Source: Magicicada septendecula
Taxonomy: Eukaryota; Arthropoda; Insecta; Hemiptera; Cicadidae
Assembly: GCA_034769895.1 (NCBI GenBank)
Contig: CM068369.1
Span: 426,399,479-426,463,478 of the forward strand
Reading direction: 5' to 3'
DNA: 64,000 nucleotides
Shown here in pieces: positions 49,260 to 63,991 of this stretch (the first letter of the stretch is position 1; every line of letters begins with the position of its first letter). The notes beneath the pieces are model-generated. The model was not told where the DNA came from, searched no databases, and saw nothing but the letters and a program-made list of their open reading frames with translations. The position numbers and the translations under genes are program-made.

Positions 49260-49964
49260 AGATCGGTTAAGGGAAAGGGGTAGTTTACCGGCAACGGCTT
49301 TTTATCAAGGGTAATTTTTTTCTATAGTAAACGATAACAGCCGCAAATTCAAACAGAATCAAATGATGTTTTGCATACAGCCCTGTATTGTAGAGTTCTC
49401 AATACCTATTGGTGTTGGTGAAGATCGGTTAAGGGAAAGGGGTAGTTTACCAGCAACATTTTATGTTGTAACAAGGGTAATTTTTTATATGACGAACGAT
49501 AACTGCCGTAAATTCAAACAGAATCAAATAGGTTTTTGCATACCTTTTTAAACTAAAGAGAACTCAAGGTCTGTTGATTTTGTTGAAGATCCGTTAAGGG
49601 AAGGGGTAGTTTATCAGCAACGTTTTATGTTTTAAAAAGGGTAATTTTTTATGACGAACGATAACTGCCGAAAATTCAATGAGAATCAAATAATTTTTTG
49701 CACCCCCTGGGTTGCAGAGAGCTCAAGGTCTATTGATTTTGGTGAAGATCGGTTAAGGGAAAGGGGTAGTTTACCTCCAACATTTTATGTGGTAACAAGA
49801 GAAATGTTTCCATGACGAACGATAACTGAGGCACATTCAAACAGAATCAAATATTTTCTTGCATGCTTCCCTGAATTGTAGAGGACGGAAGGTCTGTTGA
49901 TTTTGGAGAAGATCGGTTAAGAGAAAGGAGTAGTTTACCTGCAACATTTTATGTTTTAACAAGA

Positions 49965-50433
49965 GTGAAGTACTTAATTTTGATAAATAAAGTATCCTGA
50001 TAAGAAGCTCATAATAATCCACTGTAGAAACGTAGATGAAATATCTATAAATTATGAGGTCAGGTGAACGTAGTGGGGGTAATTTTCTATTATTAAAAAT
50101 TATAGTTGAAGGTGGAGGGGAGAATTTTTTATATGTGTACTACGTTATCGGCAACAAAGAAGTAGTTTTTTGTTAAAATTGCTTCCCGTTCTCTTTAGCC
50201 GTAGTCCAATGTTTTCTGCAAAACCAGACTTTTCGGCAGTGCCATCGACTGCCATCATCGGTGAAAATCGAGTGCGAAAACGTGAGGTGGTATACGTTAG
50301 TGACCACAGTACTGTGGTTAATGCTGAAGCAATAAGTAGAAAGACGTAGTTCCTATGGAAATATTTCATTTCGAATATGATTTTAAATAAAAATTTTAGA
50401 ACATGGAAGTCATGTATGGTTCTCCATACCGAT
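49965..50433 (+). repeat. K module 6
   Basis: 3694 bp after K5. It is the last K before an 8.7-kb interval without one. Confidence 0.88.
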
Positions 50434-53400
50434 TTTTTTTATGGTAAACGATAACAGACGCAAATTCAAACAAAATCGAATGATGTTTTGCATACAGCCC
50501 TGTATTGTCGAGTTCTCAATACCTGTTGGAGTTGGTGAAGATCGGTTAAGGGAAAGGGGTAGTTACCTGCAACGTTTTGTTTTAAAAGGGGTTTTTCTAT
50601 GGCAAACGATAAGAGCCGAAAATTCAAACAGAATCAAATAAGTTTTTGCATGCAGTCGTCTTTTGTTGAGTACTAAAGACCTTTTGTTTTGGTGAAGATC
50701 GGTTAAGGGAAAGGGGTAGTTTACCTGCCACGTTTTTTGTTTTATCAAGGGTATTTTATATGGCAAACGATAACAGCCGCAAATTCAAACAGAATCACAT
50801 AATATTTTGCATACAGCCCTAAAATGTAGAGTTCTCAAGACCTGCTGGTTTTGGTGAAGATCGGTTGAGGGAAAGGGGTGTTTACCTGCAACGTTTTATG
50901 TTTTAAAAGGGTATATTCTATGGCAAAGGATAACAGCCGCAAATTCAAACATAATCAAATAATGTTTTGCATACTGCTCTGAATTGTAGAGTTCTCAAGA
51001 CCTTCTGGTTTTGGTGAAGATCAGTTAAGGGAAAGGGGTAGTTTACCAGCAACGTTTTATGTTTTAAAAGGTTATTTCCTATGGCAAAATATAAGAGCCG
51101 CAAATTCAAACAGAATCAAATAAGATTTTGCATATACCCTTGATGTCTTGAGTACTAAAGACCTATTGTTTTTGGTGATGATCGTTTAAGGGAAAGGGGT
51201 AGTTTACCGGCCACGTTTTTTGTTTTATCAAGGGTATTTTGTATGGCAAACGATAACAGCCGCAAATTCAAACAGAATCAAATAATTGTTTGCATACAGG
51301 CCTGAATTGTAGAGTACCTAAAGCCTGTCGTTTTTGGTGAAGATCGGTTAATGGATAGGGGTAGTTTACTTGCAACGGTTTTTTATCAAGGGTAATTTTT
51401 TCTTTTTTTAGGGTAAACGATAACAGCCGCAATTCCAAACAGAATCGAATGATGTTTTGCATACAGCCCTGTATTGTCGAGTTCTCAATACCTGTTGGTG
51501 TTGGTGAAGATCGGTTAAGTGTAAGGGGTAGTTACCTGCAACGTTTTATGTTTTAAAAGGGGTTTTTCTATTGCAAACGATAAGAGCCGAAAATTCAAAC
51601 AGAATCAAATAAGTTTTTGCATGCAGTCGTGTTTTGTTGAGTACTAAAGACCTTTTGTTTTGGTGAAGATCGGTTAAGGGAAAGGGGTAGTTTACCTGCC
51701 ACGTTTTTTGTTTTATCAAGGGTATTTTATATGGCAAACGATAACAGCCGCAAATTCAAACAGAATCACATAATATTTTGCATACAGCCCTAAAATGTAG
51801 AGTTCTCAAGACCTGCTGGTTTTGGTGAAGATCGGTTGAGGGAAAGGGGTGTTTACCTGCAACGTTTTATGTTTTAAAATGGTATATTCTATGGCAAAGG
51901 ATAACAGCCGCAAATTCAAACATAATCAAATAATGTTTTGCATACTGCTCTGAATTGTAGAGTTCTCAAGACCTTCTGGTTTTGGTGAAGATCAGTTAAG
52001 GGAAAGGGGTAGTTTACCAGCAACGTTTTATGTTTTAAAAGGGTATTTTCTATGGCAAACGATAAGAGCCGCAAATTCAAACAGAATCAAATAAGATTTT
52101 GCATATACCCTTGATGTCTTGAGTACTAAAGACCTATTGTTTTTGGTGAAGATCGTTTAAGGGAAAGGGGTAGTTTACCGGCCACGTTTTTTGTTTTATC
52201 AAGGGTATTTTGTATGGCAAACGATAACAGCCGCAAATTCAACAGAATCATAGAATATTTTGCATACAGCCCTGAATTGTAGACATCTCAAGACCTATCG
52301 TTTTTGGTGAAGATCGGTTAATGGATAGGGGTAGTTTACTTGTAACGGTTTTTTATCAAGGGTAATTTTTACTTTTTTTATGGTAAACGATAACAGCCGC
52401 AAATCCAAACAGAATCGAATGATGTTTTGCATACAGCCCTGTATTGTCGAGTTCTCAATACCTGTTGGTGTTGGTGAAGATCGGTTAAGTGTAAGGGGTA
52501 GTTACCTGCAACGTTTTATGTTTTAAAAGGGGTTTTTCTATGGCAAACGATAAGAGCCGAAAATTCAAACAGAATCAAATAAGTTTTTGCATGCAGTCGT
52601 GTTTTGTTGAGTACTAAAGACCTTTTGTTTTGGTGAAGATCGGTTAAGGGAAAGGGGTAGTTTACCTGCCACGTTTTTTGTTTTATCAAGGGTATTTTAT
52701 ATGGCAAACGATAACAGCCGCAAATTCAAACAGAATCACTTAATATTTTGCATACAGCCCTAAAATGTAGAGTTCTCAAGACCTGCTGGTTTTGGTGAAG
52801 ATCGGTTGAGGGAAAGGGGTGTTTACCTGCAACGTTTTATGTTTTAAAAAGGTATTTTCTATGGCAAAGGATAACAGCCGCAAATTCAAACATAATCAAA
52901 TAATGTTTTGCATACTGCTCTGAATTGTATAGTTCTCAAGACCTTCTGGTTTTGGTGAAGACCAGTTAAGGGAAAGGGGTAGTTTACCAGCAACGTTTTA
53001 TGTTTTAAAAGGGTGTTTTCTATGGCAAACGATAAGAGCCGCAAATTCAAACAGAATCAAATAAGTTTTTGCATACAGCCCTGATTTCAAGAGTACTAAA
53101 GACCTATTGTTTTGGTGAAGATCGTTTAAGGGAAAGGGGTAGTTTACCGGCCACGTTTTTGTTTTATCAAGGGTATTTTGTATGGCAAACGATAACAGCC
53201 GCAAATTCAACAGAATCATAGAATATTTTGCATACAGCCCTGAATTGTAGACATCTCAAGACCTATCGTTTTTGGTGAAGATCGGTTAATGGATAGGGGT
53301 AGTTTACTTGCAACGGTTTTTTATCAAGGGTAATTTTTACTTTTTTTATGGTAAACGATAACAGCCGCAAATCCAAACAGAATCGAATGATGTTTTGCAT

Positions 53401-54982
53401 ACAGCCCTGTATTGTCGAGTTCTCAATACCTGTTGGTGTTGGTGAAGATCGGTTAAGTGTAAGGGGTAGTTACCTGCAACGTTTTATGTTTTAAAAGGGG
53501 TTTTTCTATGGCAAACGATAAGAGCCGAAAATTCAAACAGAATCAAATAAGTTTTTGCATGCAGTCGTGTTTTGTTGAGTACTAAAGACCTATTGTTTTG
53601 GTGAAGATCGTTTAATGGAAAGGGGTAGTATACCGGCCACGTTTTTTGTTTTATCAAGGGTATTTTGTATGGCAAACGAAAACAGCCGCAAATTCAACAG
53701 AATCATAGAATATTTTGCATACAGCCCTGAATTGTAGACATCTCAAGACCTATCGTTTTTGGTGAAGATCGGTTAATGGATAGGGGTAGTTTACTTGCAA
53801 CGGTTTTTTATCAAGGGTAATTTTTACTTTTTTTATGGTAAACGATAACAGCCGCAAATCCAAACAGAATCAAATGATGTTTTGCATACAGCCCTGTATT
53901 GTCGAGTTCTCAATACCTGTTGGTGTTGGTGAAGATCGGTTAAGTGTAAGGGGTAGTTACCTGCAACGTTTTATGTTTTAAAAGGGGTTTTTCTATGGCA
54001 AACGATAAGAGCCGCAAATTCAAACAGAATCAAATAATTTTTTGCATACAGCCCTAAAATGTAGAGTTCTCAAGACCTGCTGGTTTTGGTGAAGATCGGT
54101 TGAGGGAAAGGGGTGTTTACCAGCAACGTTTTATGTTTTAAAAGGGTATTTTTTATGGCAAAGGATAACAGCCGCAAATTCAAACATAATCAAATAATGT
54201 TTTGCATACTGCTCTGAATTGTAGAGTTCTCAAGACCTTCTGGTTTTGGTGAAGATCAGTTAAGGGAAAGGGGTAGTTTACCAGCAACGTTTTATGTTTT
54301 AAAAGGGTATTTTCTATGGTAAACGATAAGAGCCGCAAATTCAAACAGAATCAAATAAGATTTTGCATATACCCTTGATGTCTTGAGTACTAAAGACCTA
54401 TTGTTTTTGGTGATGATCGTTTAAGGGAAAGGGGTAGTTTACCAGCCACGTTTTTTGTTTTATCAAGGGTATTTTGTATGGCAAACGATAACAGCCGCAA
54501 ATTAAAACAGAATCAAATAATTGTTTGCATACAGGCCTGAATTGTAGAGTACCTAAAGCCTGTCGTTTTTGGTGAAGATCGGTTAAGGGAAAGGGGTAGT
54601 TTACCGGCAACGGCTTTTTATCAAGGGTAATTTTTTTCTATAGTAAACGATAACAGCCGCAAATTCAAACAGAATCAAATGATGTTTTGCATACAGCCCT
54701 GTATTGTAGAGTTCTCAATACCTATTGGTGTTGGTGAAGATCGGTTAAGGGAAAGGGGTAGTTTACCAGCAACATTTTATGTTGTAACAAGGGTAATTTT
54801 TTATATGACGAACGATAACTGCCGTAAATTCAAACAGAATCAAATAGGTTTTTGCATACCTTTTTAAACTAAAGACAACTCAAGGTCTGTTGATTTTGTT
54901 GAAGATCCGTTAAGGGAAGGGGTAGTTTATCAGCAACGTTTTATGTTTTAAAAAGGGTAATTTTTTATGACGAACGATAACT

Positions 54983-54995
54983 GCCGAAAATTCAA
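54983..54995 (+). other. Exchange junction that removed a K module
   Basis: Upstream the sequence equals the pre-K monomer ending ATGACGAACGATAACTGCC (as at 49652-49669). Downstream it equals the post-K monomer with AAGTTTTTGCATGCAGTCG (as at 50638-50656). The two join inside the shared 13-mer GCCGAAAATTCAA. Exactly 948 bp, including the whole K module, are missing relative to the intact unit. Confidence 0.8.
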
Positions 54996-57900
54996 ACAGA
55001 ATCAAATAAGTTTTTGCATGCAGTCGTCTTTTGTTGAGTACTAAAGACCTTTTGTTTTGGTGAAGATCGGTTAAGGGAAAGGGGTAGTTTACCTGCCACG
55101 TTTTTTGTTTTATCAAGGGTATTTTATATGGCAAACGATAACAGCCGCAAATTCAAACAGAATCACATAATATTTTGCATACAGCCCTAAAATGTAGAGT
55201 TCTCAAGACCTGCTGGTTTTGGTGAAGATCGGTTGAGGGAAAGGGGTGTTTACCTGCAACGTTTTATGTTTTAAAAGGGTATATTCTATGGCAAAGGATA
55301 ACAGCCGCAAATTCAAACATAATCAAATAATGTTTTGCATACTGCTCTGAATTGTAGAGTTCTCAAGACCTTCTGGTTTTGGTGAAGATCAGTTAAGGGA
55401 AAGGGGTAGTTTACCAGCAACGTTTTATGTTTTAAAAGGTTATTTCCTATGGCAAAATATAAGAGCCGCAAATTCAAACAGAATCAAATAAGATTTTGCA
55501 TATACCCTTGATGTCTTGAGTACTAAAGACCTATTGTTTTTGGTGATGATCGTTTAAGGGAAAGGGGTAGTTTACCGGCCACGTTTTTTGTTTTATCAAG
55601 GGTATTTTGTATGGCAAACGATAACAGCCGCAAATTCAAACAGAATCAAATAATTGTTTGCATACAGGCCTGAGTTGTAGAGTACCTAAAGCCTGTCGTT
55701 TTTGGTGAAGATCGGTTAATGGATAGGGGTAGTTTACTTGCAACGGTTTTTTATCAAGGGTAATTTTTTCTTTTTTTAGGGTAAACGATAACAGCCGCAA
55801 TTCCAAACAGAATCGAATGATGTTTTGCATACAGCCCTGTATTGTCGAGTTCTCAATACCTGTTGGTGTTGGTGAAGATCGGTTAAGTGTAAGGGGTAGT
55901 TACCTGCAACGTTTTATGTTTTAAAAGGGGTTTTTCTATTGCAAACGATAAGAGCCGAAAATTCAAACAGAATCAAATAAGTTTTTGCATGCAGTCGTGT
56001 TTTGTTGAGTACTAAAGACCTTTTGTTTTGGTGAAGATCGGTTAAGGGAAAGGGGTAGTTTACCTGCCACGTTTTTTGTTTTATCAAGGGTATTTTATAT
56101 GGCAAACGATAACAGCCGCAAATTCAAACAGAATCACATAATATTTTGCATACAGCCCTAAAATGTAGAGTTCTCAAGACCTGCTGGTTTTGGTGAAGAT
56201 CGGTTGAGGGAAAGGGGTGTTTACCTGCAACGTTTTATGTTTTAAAAAGGTATTTTCTATGGCAAAGGATAACAGCCGCAAATTCAAACATAATCAAATA
56301 ATGTTTTGCATACTGCTCTGAATTGTAGAGTTCTCAAGACCTTCTGGTTTTGGTGAAGATCAGTTAAGGGAAAGGGGTAGTTTACCAGCAACGTTTTATG
56401 TTTTAAAAGGGTGTTTTCTATGGCAAAGGATAAGAGCCGCAAATTCAGACAGAATCAAATAAGTTTTTGCATACAGCCCTGATTTCAAGAGTACTAAAGA
56501 CCTATTGTTTTGGTGAAGATCGTTTAAAGGAAAGGGGTAGTTTACCGGCCACGTTTTTTGTTTTATCAAGGGTATTTTGTATGGCAAACGATAACAGCCG
56601 CAAATTCAACAGAATCATAGAATATTTTGCATACAGCCCTGAATTGTAGACATCTCAAGACCTATCGTTTTTGGTGAAGATCGGTTAATGGATAGGGGTA
56701 GTTTACTTGCAACGGTTTTTTATCAAGGGTAATTTTTACTTTTTTTATGGTAAACGATAACAGCCGCAAATCCAAACAGAATCGAATGATGTTTTGCATA
56801 CAGCCCTGTATTGTCGAGTTCTCAATACCTGTTGGTGTTGGTGAAGATCGGTTAAGTGTAAGGGGTAGTTACCTGCAACGTTTTATGTTTTAAAAGGGGT
56901 TTTTCTATGGCAAACGATAAGAGCCGAAAATTCAAACAGAATCAAATAAGTTTTTGCATGCAGTCGTGTTTTGTTGAGTACTAAAGACCTATTGTTTTGG
57001 TGAAGATCGTTTAAGGGAAAGGGGTAGTATACCGGCCACGTTTTTTGTTTTATCAAGGGTATTTTGTATGGCAAACGAAAACAGCCGCAAATTCAACAGA
57101 ATCATAGAATATTTTGCATACAGCCCTGAATTGTAGACATCTCAAGACCTATCGTTTTTGGTGAAGATCGGTTAATGGATAGGGGTAGTTTACTTGCAAC
57201 GGTTTTTTATCAAGGGTAATTTTTACTTTTTTTATGGTAAACGATAACAGCCGCAAATCCAAACAGAATCAAATGATGTTTTGCATACAGCCCTGTATTG
57301 TCGAGTTCTCAATACCTGTTGGTGTTGGTGAAGATCGGTTAAGTGTAAGGGGTAGTTACCTGCAACGTTTTATGTTTTAAAAGGGGTTTTTCTATGGCAA
57401 ACGATAAGAGCCGCAAATTCAAACAGAATCAAATAATTTTTTGCATACAGCCCTAAAATGTAGAGTTCTCAAGACCTGCTGGTTTTGGTGAAGATCGGTT
57501 GAGGGAAAGGGGTGTTTACCAGCAACGTTTTATGTTTTAAAAGGGTATTTTTTATGGCAAAGGATAACAGCCGCAAATTCAAACATAATCAAATAATGTT
57601 TTGCATACTGCTCTGAATTGTAGAGTTCTCAAGACCTTCTGGTTTTGGTGAAGATCAGTTAAGGGAAAGGGGTAGTTTACCAGCAACGTTTTATGTTTTA
57701 AAAGGGTATTTTCTATGGTAAACGATAAGAGCCGCAAATTCAAACAGAATCAAATAAGATTTTGCATATACCCTTGATGTCTTGAGTACTAAAGACCTAT
57801 TGTTTTTGGTGATGATCGTTTAAGGGAAAGGGGTAGTTTACCAGCCACGTTTTTTGTTTTATCAAGGGTATTTTGTATGGCAAACGATAACAGCCGCAAA

Positions 57901-58679
57901 TTAAAACAGAATCAAATAATTGTTTGCATACAGGCCTGAATTGTAGAGTACCTAAAGCCTGTCGTTTTTGGTGAAGATCGGTTAAGGGAAAGGGGTAGTT
58001 TACCGGCAACGGCTTTTTATCAAGGGTAATTTTTTTCTATAGTAAACGATAACAGCCGCAAATTCAAACAGAATCAAATGATGTTTTGCATACAGCCCTG
58101 TATTGTAGAGTTCTCAATACCTATTGGTGTTGGTGAAGATCGGTTAAGGGAAAGGGGTAGTTTACCAGCAACATTTTATGTTGTAACAAGGGTAATTTTT
58201 TATATGACGAACGATAACTGCCGTAAATTCAAACAGAATCAAATAGGTTTTTGCATACCTTTTTAAACTAAAGAGAACTCAAGGTCTGTTGATTTTGTTG
58301 AAGATCCGTTAAGGGAAGGGGTAGTTTATCAGCAACGTTTTATGTTTTAAAAAGGGTAATTTTTTATGACGAACGATAACTGCCGAAAATTCAATGAGAA
58401 TCAAATAATTTTTTGCACCCCCTGAGTTGCAGAGAGCTCAAGGTCTATTGATTTTGGTGAAGATCGGTTAAGGGAAAGGGGTAATTTACCTGCAACATTT
58501 TATGTGGTAACAAGAGAAATGTTTCCATGACGAACGATAACTGAGGCACATTCAAACAGAATCAAATATTTTCTTGCATGCTTCCCTGAATTGTAGAGGA
58601 CGGAAGGTCTGTTGATTTTGGAGAAGATCGGTTAAGAGAAAGGAGTAGTTTACCTGCAACATTTTATGTTTTAACAAGA

Positions 58680-59148
58680 GTGAAGTACTTAATTTTGATA
58701 AATAAAGTATCCTGATAAGAAGCTCATAATAATCCACTGTAGAAACGTAGATGAAATATCTATAAATTATGAGGTCAGGTGAACGTAGTGGGGGTAATTT
58801 TCTATTATTAAAAATTATAGTTGAAGGTGGAGGGGAGAATTTTTTATATGTGTACTACGTTATCGGCAACAAAGAAGTAGTTTTCTGTTAAAATTGCTTC
58901 CCGTTCTCTTTAGCCGTAGTCCAATGTTTTCTGCAAAACCAGACTTTTCGGCAGTGCCATCGACTGCCATCATCGGTGAAAATCGAGTGCGAAAACGTGA
59001 GGTGGTATACGTTAGTCACCACAGTACTGTGGTTAATGCTGAAGCAATAAGTAGAAAGACGTAGTTCCTATGGAAATATTTCATTTCGAATATGATTTTA
59101 AATAAAAATTTTAGAACATGGAAGTCATGTATGGTTCTCCATACCGAT
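58680..59148 (+). repeat. K module 7
   Basis: 8715 bp after K6. Private changes include GTTTTCTG for GTTTTTTG and GTTAGTCACCAC for GTTAGTGACCAC. The second changes Asp to His in the 46-codon frame, breaks the 16-bp palindrome at its edge only, and leaves the frame open. Confidence 0.88.
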
Positions 59149-62100
59149 TTTTTTTATGGTAAACGATAACAGACGCAAATTCAAACAAAATCGAATGATG
59201 TTTTGCATACAGCCCTGTATTGTCGAGTTCTCAATACCTGTTGGTGTTGGTGAAGATCGGTTAAGGGAAAGGGGTAGTTACCTGCAACGTTTTGTTTTAA
59301 AAGGGGTTTTTCTATGGCAAACGATAAGAGCCGAAAATTCAAACAGAATCAAATAAGTTTTTGCATGCAGTCGTGTTTTGTTGAGTACTAAAGACCTTTT
59401 GTTTTGGTGAAGATCGTTTAAGGGAAAGGGGTAGTTTACCTGCCACGTTTTTTGTTTTATCAAGGGTATTTTATATGGCAAACGATAACAGCCGCAAATT
59501 CAAACAGAATCACTTAATATTTTGCATACACCCCTAAAATGTAGAGTTCTCAAGACCTGCTGATTTTGGTGAAGATCGGTTGAGGGAAAGGGGTGTTTAC
59601 CTGCAACGTTTTATGTTTTAAAAAGGTATTTTTTTTGGCAAAGGATAACAGCCGCAAATTCAAACATAATCAAATAATGTTTTGCATACTGCTCTGAATT
59701 GTATAGTTCTCAAGACCTTCTGGTTTTGGTGAAGATCAGTTAAGGGAAAGGGGTAGTTTACCAGCAACGTTTTATGTTTTAAAAGGGTGTTTTCTATGGC
59801 AAACGATAAGAGCCGCAAATTCAAACAGAATCAAATAAGTTTTTGCATACAGCCCTGATTTCAAGAGTACTAAAGACCTATTGTTTTGGTGAAGATCGTT
59901 TAATGGAAAGGGGTAGTTTACCGGCCAAGTTTTTGTTTTATCAAGGGTATTTTGTATGGCAAACGATAACAGCCGCAAATTCAACAGAATCATAGAATAT
60001 TTTGCATACAGCCCTGAATTGTAGACATCTCAAGACCTATCGTTTTTGGTGAAGATCGGTTAATGGATAGGGGTAGTTTACTTGCAACGGTTTTTTATCA
60101 AGGGTAATTTTTACTTTTTTTATGGTAAACGATAACAGCCGCAAATCCAAACAGAATCGAATGATGTTTTGCATACAGCCCTGTATTGTCGAGTTCTCAA
60201 TACCTGTTGGTGTTGGTGAAGATCGGTTAAGTGTAAGGGGTAGTTACCTGCAACGTTTTATGTTTTAAAAGGGGTTTTTCTATGGCAAACGATAAGAGCC
60301 GAAAATTCAATCAGAATCAAATAAGTTTTTGCATGCAGTCGTCTTTTGTTGAGTACTAAAGACCTTTTGTTTTGGTGAAGATCGGTTAAGGGAAAGGGGT
60401 AGTTTACCTGCCACGTTTTTTGTTTTATCAAGGGTATTTTATATGGCAAAGGATAACAGCCGCAAATTCAAACAGAATCACATAATATTTTGCATACAGC
60501 CCTAAAATGTAGAGTTCTAAAGACCTGCTGGTTTTGGTGAAGATCGGTTGAGGGAAAGGGGTGTTTACCTGCAACGTTTTATGTTTTAAAAGGGTATATT
60601 CTATGGCAAAGGATAACAGCCGCAAATTCAAACATAATCAAATAATGTTTTGCATACTGCTCTGAATTGTAGAGTTCTCAAGACCTTCTGGTTTTGGTGA
60701 AGATCAGTTAAGGGAAAGGGGTAGTTTACCAGCAACGTTTTATGTTTTAAAAGGGTATTTTCTATGGCAAACGATAAGAGCCGCAAATTCAAACAGAATC
60801 AAATAAGATTTTGCATATACCCTTGATGTCTTGAGTACTAAAGACCTATTGTTTTTGGTGAAGATCGTTTAAGGGAAAGGGGTAGTTTACCGGCCACGTT
60901 TTTTGTTTTATCAAGGGTATTTTGTATGGCAAACGATAACAGCCGCAAATTCAACAGAATCATAGAATATTTTGCATACAGCCCTGAATTGTAGACATCT
61001 CAAGACCTATCGTTTTTGGTGAAGATCGGTTAATGGATAGGGGTAGTTTACTTGTAACGGTTTTTTATCAAGGGTAATTTTTACTTTTTTTATGGTAAAC
61101 GATAACAGCCGCAAATCCAAACAGAATCGAATGATGTTTTGCATACAGCCCTGTATTGTCGAGTTCTCAATACCTGTTGGTGTTGGTGAAGATCGGTTAA
61201 GTGTAAGGGGTAGTTACCTGCAACGTTTATGTTTTAAAAGGGGTTTTTCTATGGCAAAAGATAAGAGCCGAAAATTCAAACAGAATCAAATAAGTTTTTG
61301 CATGCAGTCGTGTTTTGTTGAGTACTAAAGACCTTTTGTTTTGGTGAAGATCGGTTAAGGGAAAGGGGTAGTTTACCTGCCACGTTTTTTGTTTTATCAA
61401 GGGTATTTTATATGGCAAACGATAACAGCCGCAAATTCAAACAGAATCACTTAATATTTTGCATACAGCCCTAAAATGTAGAGTTCTCAAGACCTGTTGG
61501 TTTTGGTGAAGATCGGTTGAGGGAAAGGGGTGTTTACCTGCAACGTTTTATGTTTTAAAAAGGTATTTTCTATGGCAAAGGATAACAGCCGCAAATTCAA
61601 ACATAATCAAATAATGTTTTGCATACTGCTCTGAATTGTATAGTTCTCAAGACCTTCTGGTTTTGGTGAAGATCAGTTAAGGGAAAGGGGTAGTTTACCA
61701 GCAACGTTTTATGTTTTAAAAGGGTGTTTTCTATGGCAAACGATAAGAGCCGCAAATTCAAACAGAATCAAATAAGTTTTTGCATACAGCCCTGATTTCA
61801 AGAGTACTAAAGACCTATTGTTTTGGTGAAGATCGTTTAAGGGAAAGGGGTAGTTTACCGGCCACGTTTTTGTTTTATCAAGGGTATTTTGTATGGCAAA
61901 CGATAACAGCCGCAAATTCAACAGAATCATAGAATATTTTGCATACAGCCCTGAATTGTAGACATCTCAAAACCTATCGTTTTTGGTGAAGATCGGTTAA
62001 TGGATAGGGGTAGTTTACTTGCAACGGTTTTTTATCAAGGGTAATTTTTACTTTTTTTTTGGTAAACGATAACAGCCGCAAATCCAAACAGAATCGAATG

Positions 62101-63991
62101 ATGTTTTGCATACAGCCCTGTATTGTCGAGTTCTCAATACCTGTTGGTGTTGGTGAAGATCGGTTAAGTGTAAGGGGTAGTTACCTGCAACGTTTTATGT
62201 TTTAAAAGGGGTTTTTCTATGGCAAACGATAAGAGCCGAAAATTCAAACAGAATCAAATAAGTTTTTGCATGCAGTCGTGTTTTGTTGAGTACTAAAGAC
62301 CTATTGTTTTGGTGAAGATCGTTTAATGGAAAGGGGTAGTATACCGGCCACGTTTTTTGTTTTATCAAGGGTATTTTGTATGGCAAACGAAAACAGCCGC
62401 AAATTCAACAGAATCATAGAATATTTTGCATACAGCCCTGAATTGTAGACATCTCAAGACCTATCGTTTTTGGTGAAGATCGGTTAATGGATAGGGGTAG
62501 TTTACTTGCAACGGTTTTTTATCAAGGGTAATTTTTACTTTTTTTATGGTAAACGATAACAGCCGCAAATCCAAACAGAATCAAATGATGTTTTGCATAC
62601 AGCCCTGTATTGTCGAGTTCTCAATACCTGTTGGTGTTGGTGAAGATCGGTTAAGTGTAAGGGGTAGTTACCTGCAACGTTTTATGTTTTAAAAGGGGTT
62701 TTTCTATGGCAAACGATAAGAGCCGCAAATTCAAACAGAATCAAATAATTTTTTGCATACAGCCCTAAAATGTAGAGTTCTCAAGACCTGCTGGTTTTGG
62801 TGAAGATCGGTTGAGGGAAAGGGGTGTTTACCTGCAACGTTTTATGTTTTAAAAGGGTATTTTTTATGGCAAAGGATAACAGCCGCAAATTCAAACATAA
62901 TCAAATAATGTTTTGCATACTGCTCTGAATTGTAGAGTTCTCAATACCTTCTGGTTTTGGTGAAGATCAGTTAAGGGAAAGGGGTAGTTTACCAGCAACG
63001 TTTTATGTTTTAAAAGGGTATTTTCTATGGTAAACGATAAGAGCCGCAAATTCAAACAGAATCAAATAAGATTTTGCATATACCCTTGATGTCTTGAGTA
63101 CTAAAGACCTATTGTTTTTGGTGATGATCGTTTAAGGGAAAGGGGTAGTTTACCAGCCACGTTTTTTGTTTTATCAAGGGTATTTTGTATGGCAAACGAT
63201 AACAGCCGCAAATTAAAACAGAATCAAATAATTGTTTGCATACAGGCCTGAATTGTAGAGTACCTAAAGCCTGTCGTTTTTGGTGAAGATCGGTTAAGGG
63301 AAAGGGGTAGTTTACCGGCAACGGCTTTTTATCAAGGGTAATTTTTTTCTATAGTAAACGATAACAGCCGCAAATTCAAACAGAATCAAATGATGTTTTG
63401 CATACAGCCCTGTATTGTAGAGTTCTCAATACCTATTGGTGTTGGTGAAGATCGGTTAAGGGAAAGGGGTAGTTTACCAGCAACATTTTATGTTGTAACA
63501 AGGGTAATTTTTTATATGACGAACGATAACTGCCGTAAATTCAAACAGAATCAAATAGGTTTTTGCATACCTTTTTAAACTAAAGAGAACTCAAGGTCTG
63601 TTGATTTTGTTGAAGATCCGTTAAGGGAAGGGGTAGTTTATCAGCAACGTTTTATGTTTTAAAAAGGGTAATTTTTTATGACGAACGATAACTGCCGAAA
63701 ATTCAATGAGAATCAAATAATTTTTTGCACCCCCTGAGTTGCAGAGAGCTCAAGGTCTATTGATTTTGGTGAAGATCGGTTAAGGGAAAGGGGTAATTTA
63801 CCTGCAACATTTTATGTGGTAACAAGAGAAATGTTTCCATGACGAACGATAACTGAGGCACATTCAAACAGAATCAAATATTTTCTTGCATGCTTCCCTG
63901 AATTGTAGAGGACGGAAGGTCTGTTGATTTTGGAGAAGATCGGTTAAGAGAAAGGAGTAGTTTACCTGCAACATTTTATGTTTTAACAAGA

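Noticed and set aside
18352..63578. Dozens of recurring 60-118-residue open frames on both strands
   Set aside because: They are translations of the 160-bp monomer or its modules. Monomer length is not a multiple of three, both strands are open equally, and the frames end at each monomer. Their recurrence reflects satellite copying, not genes.
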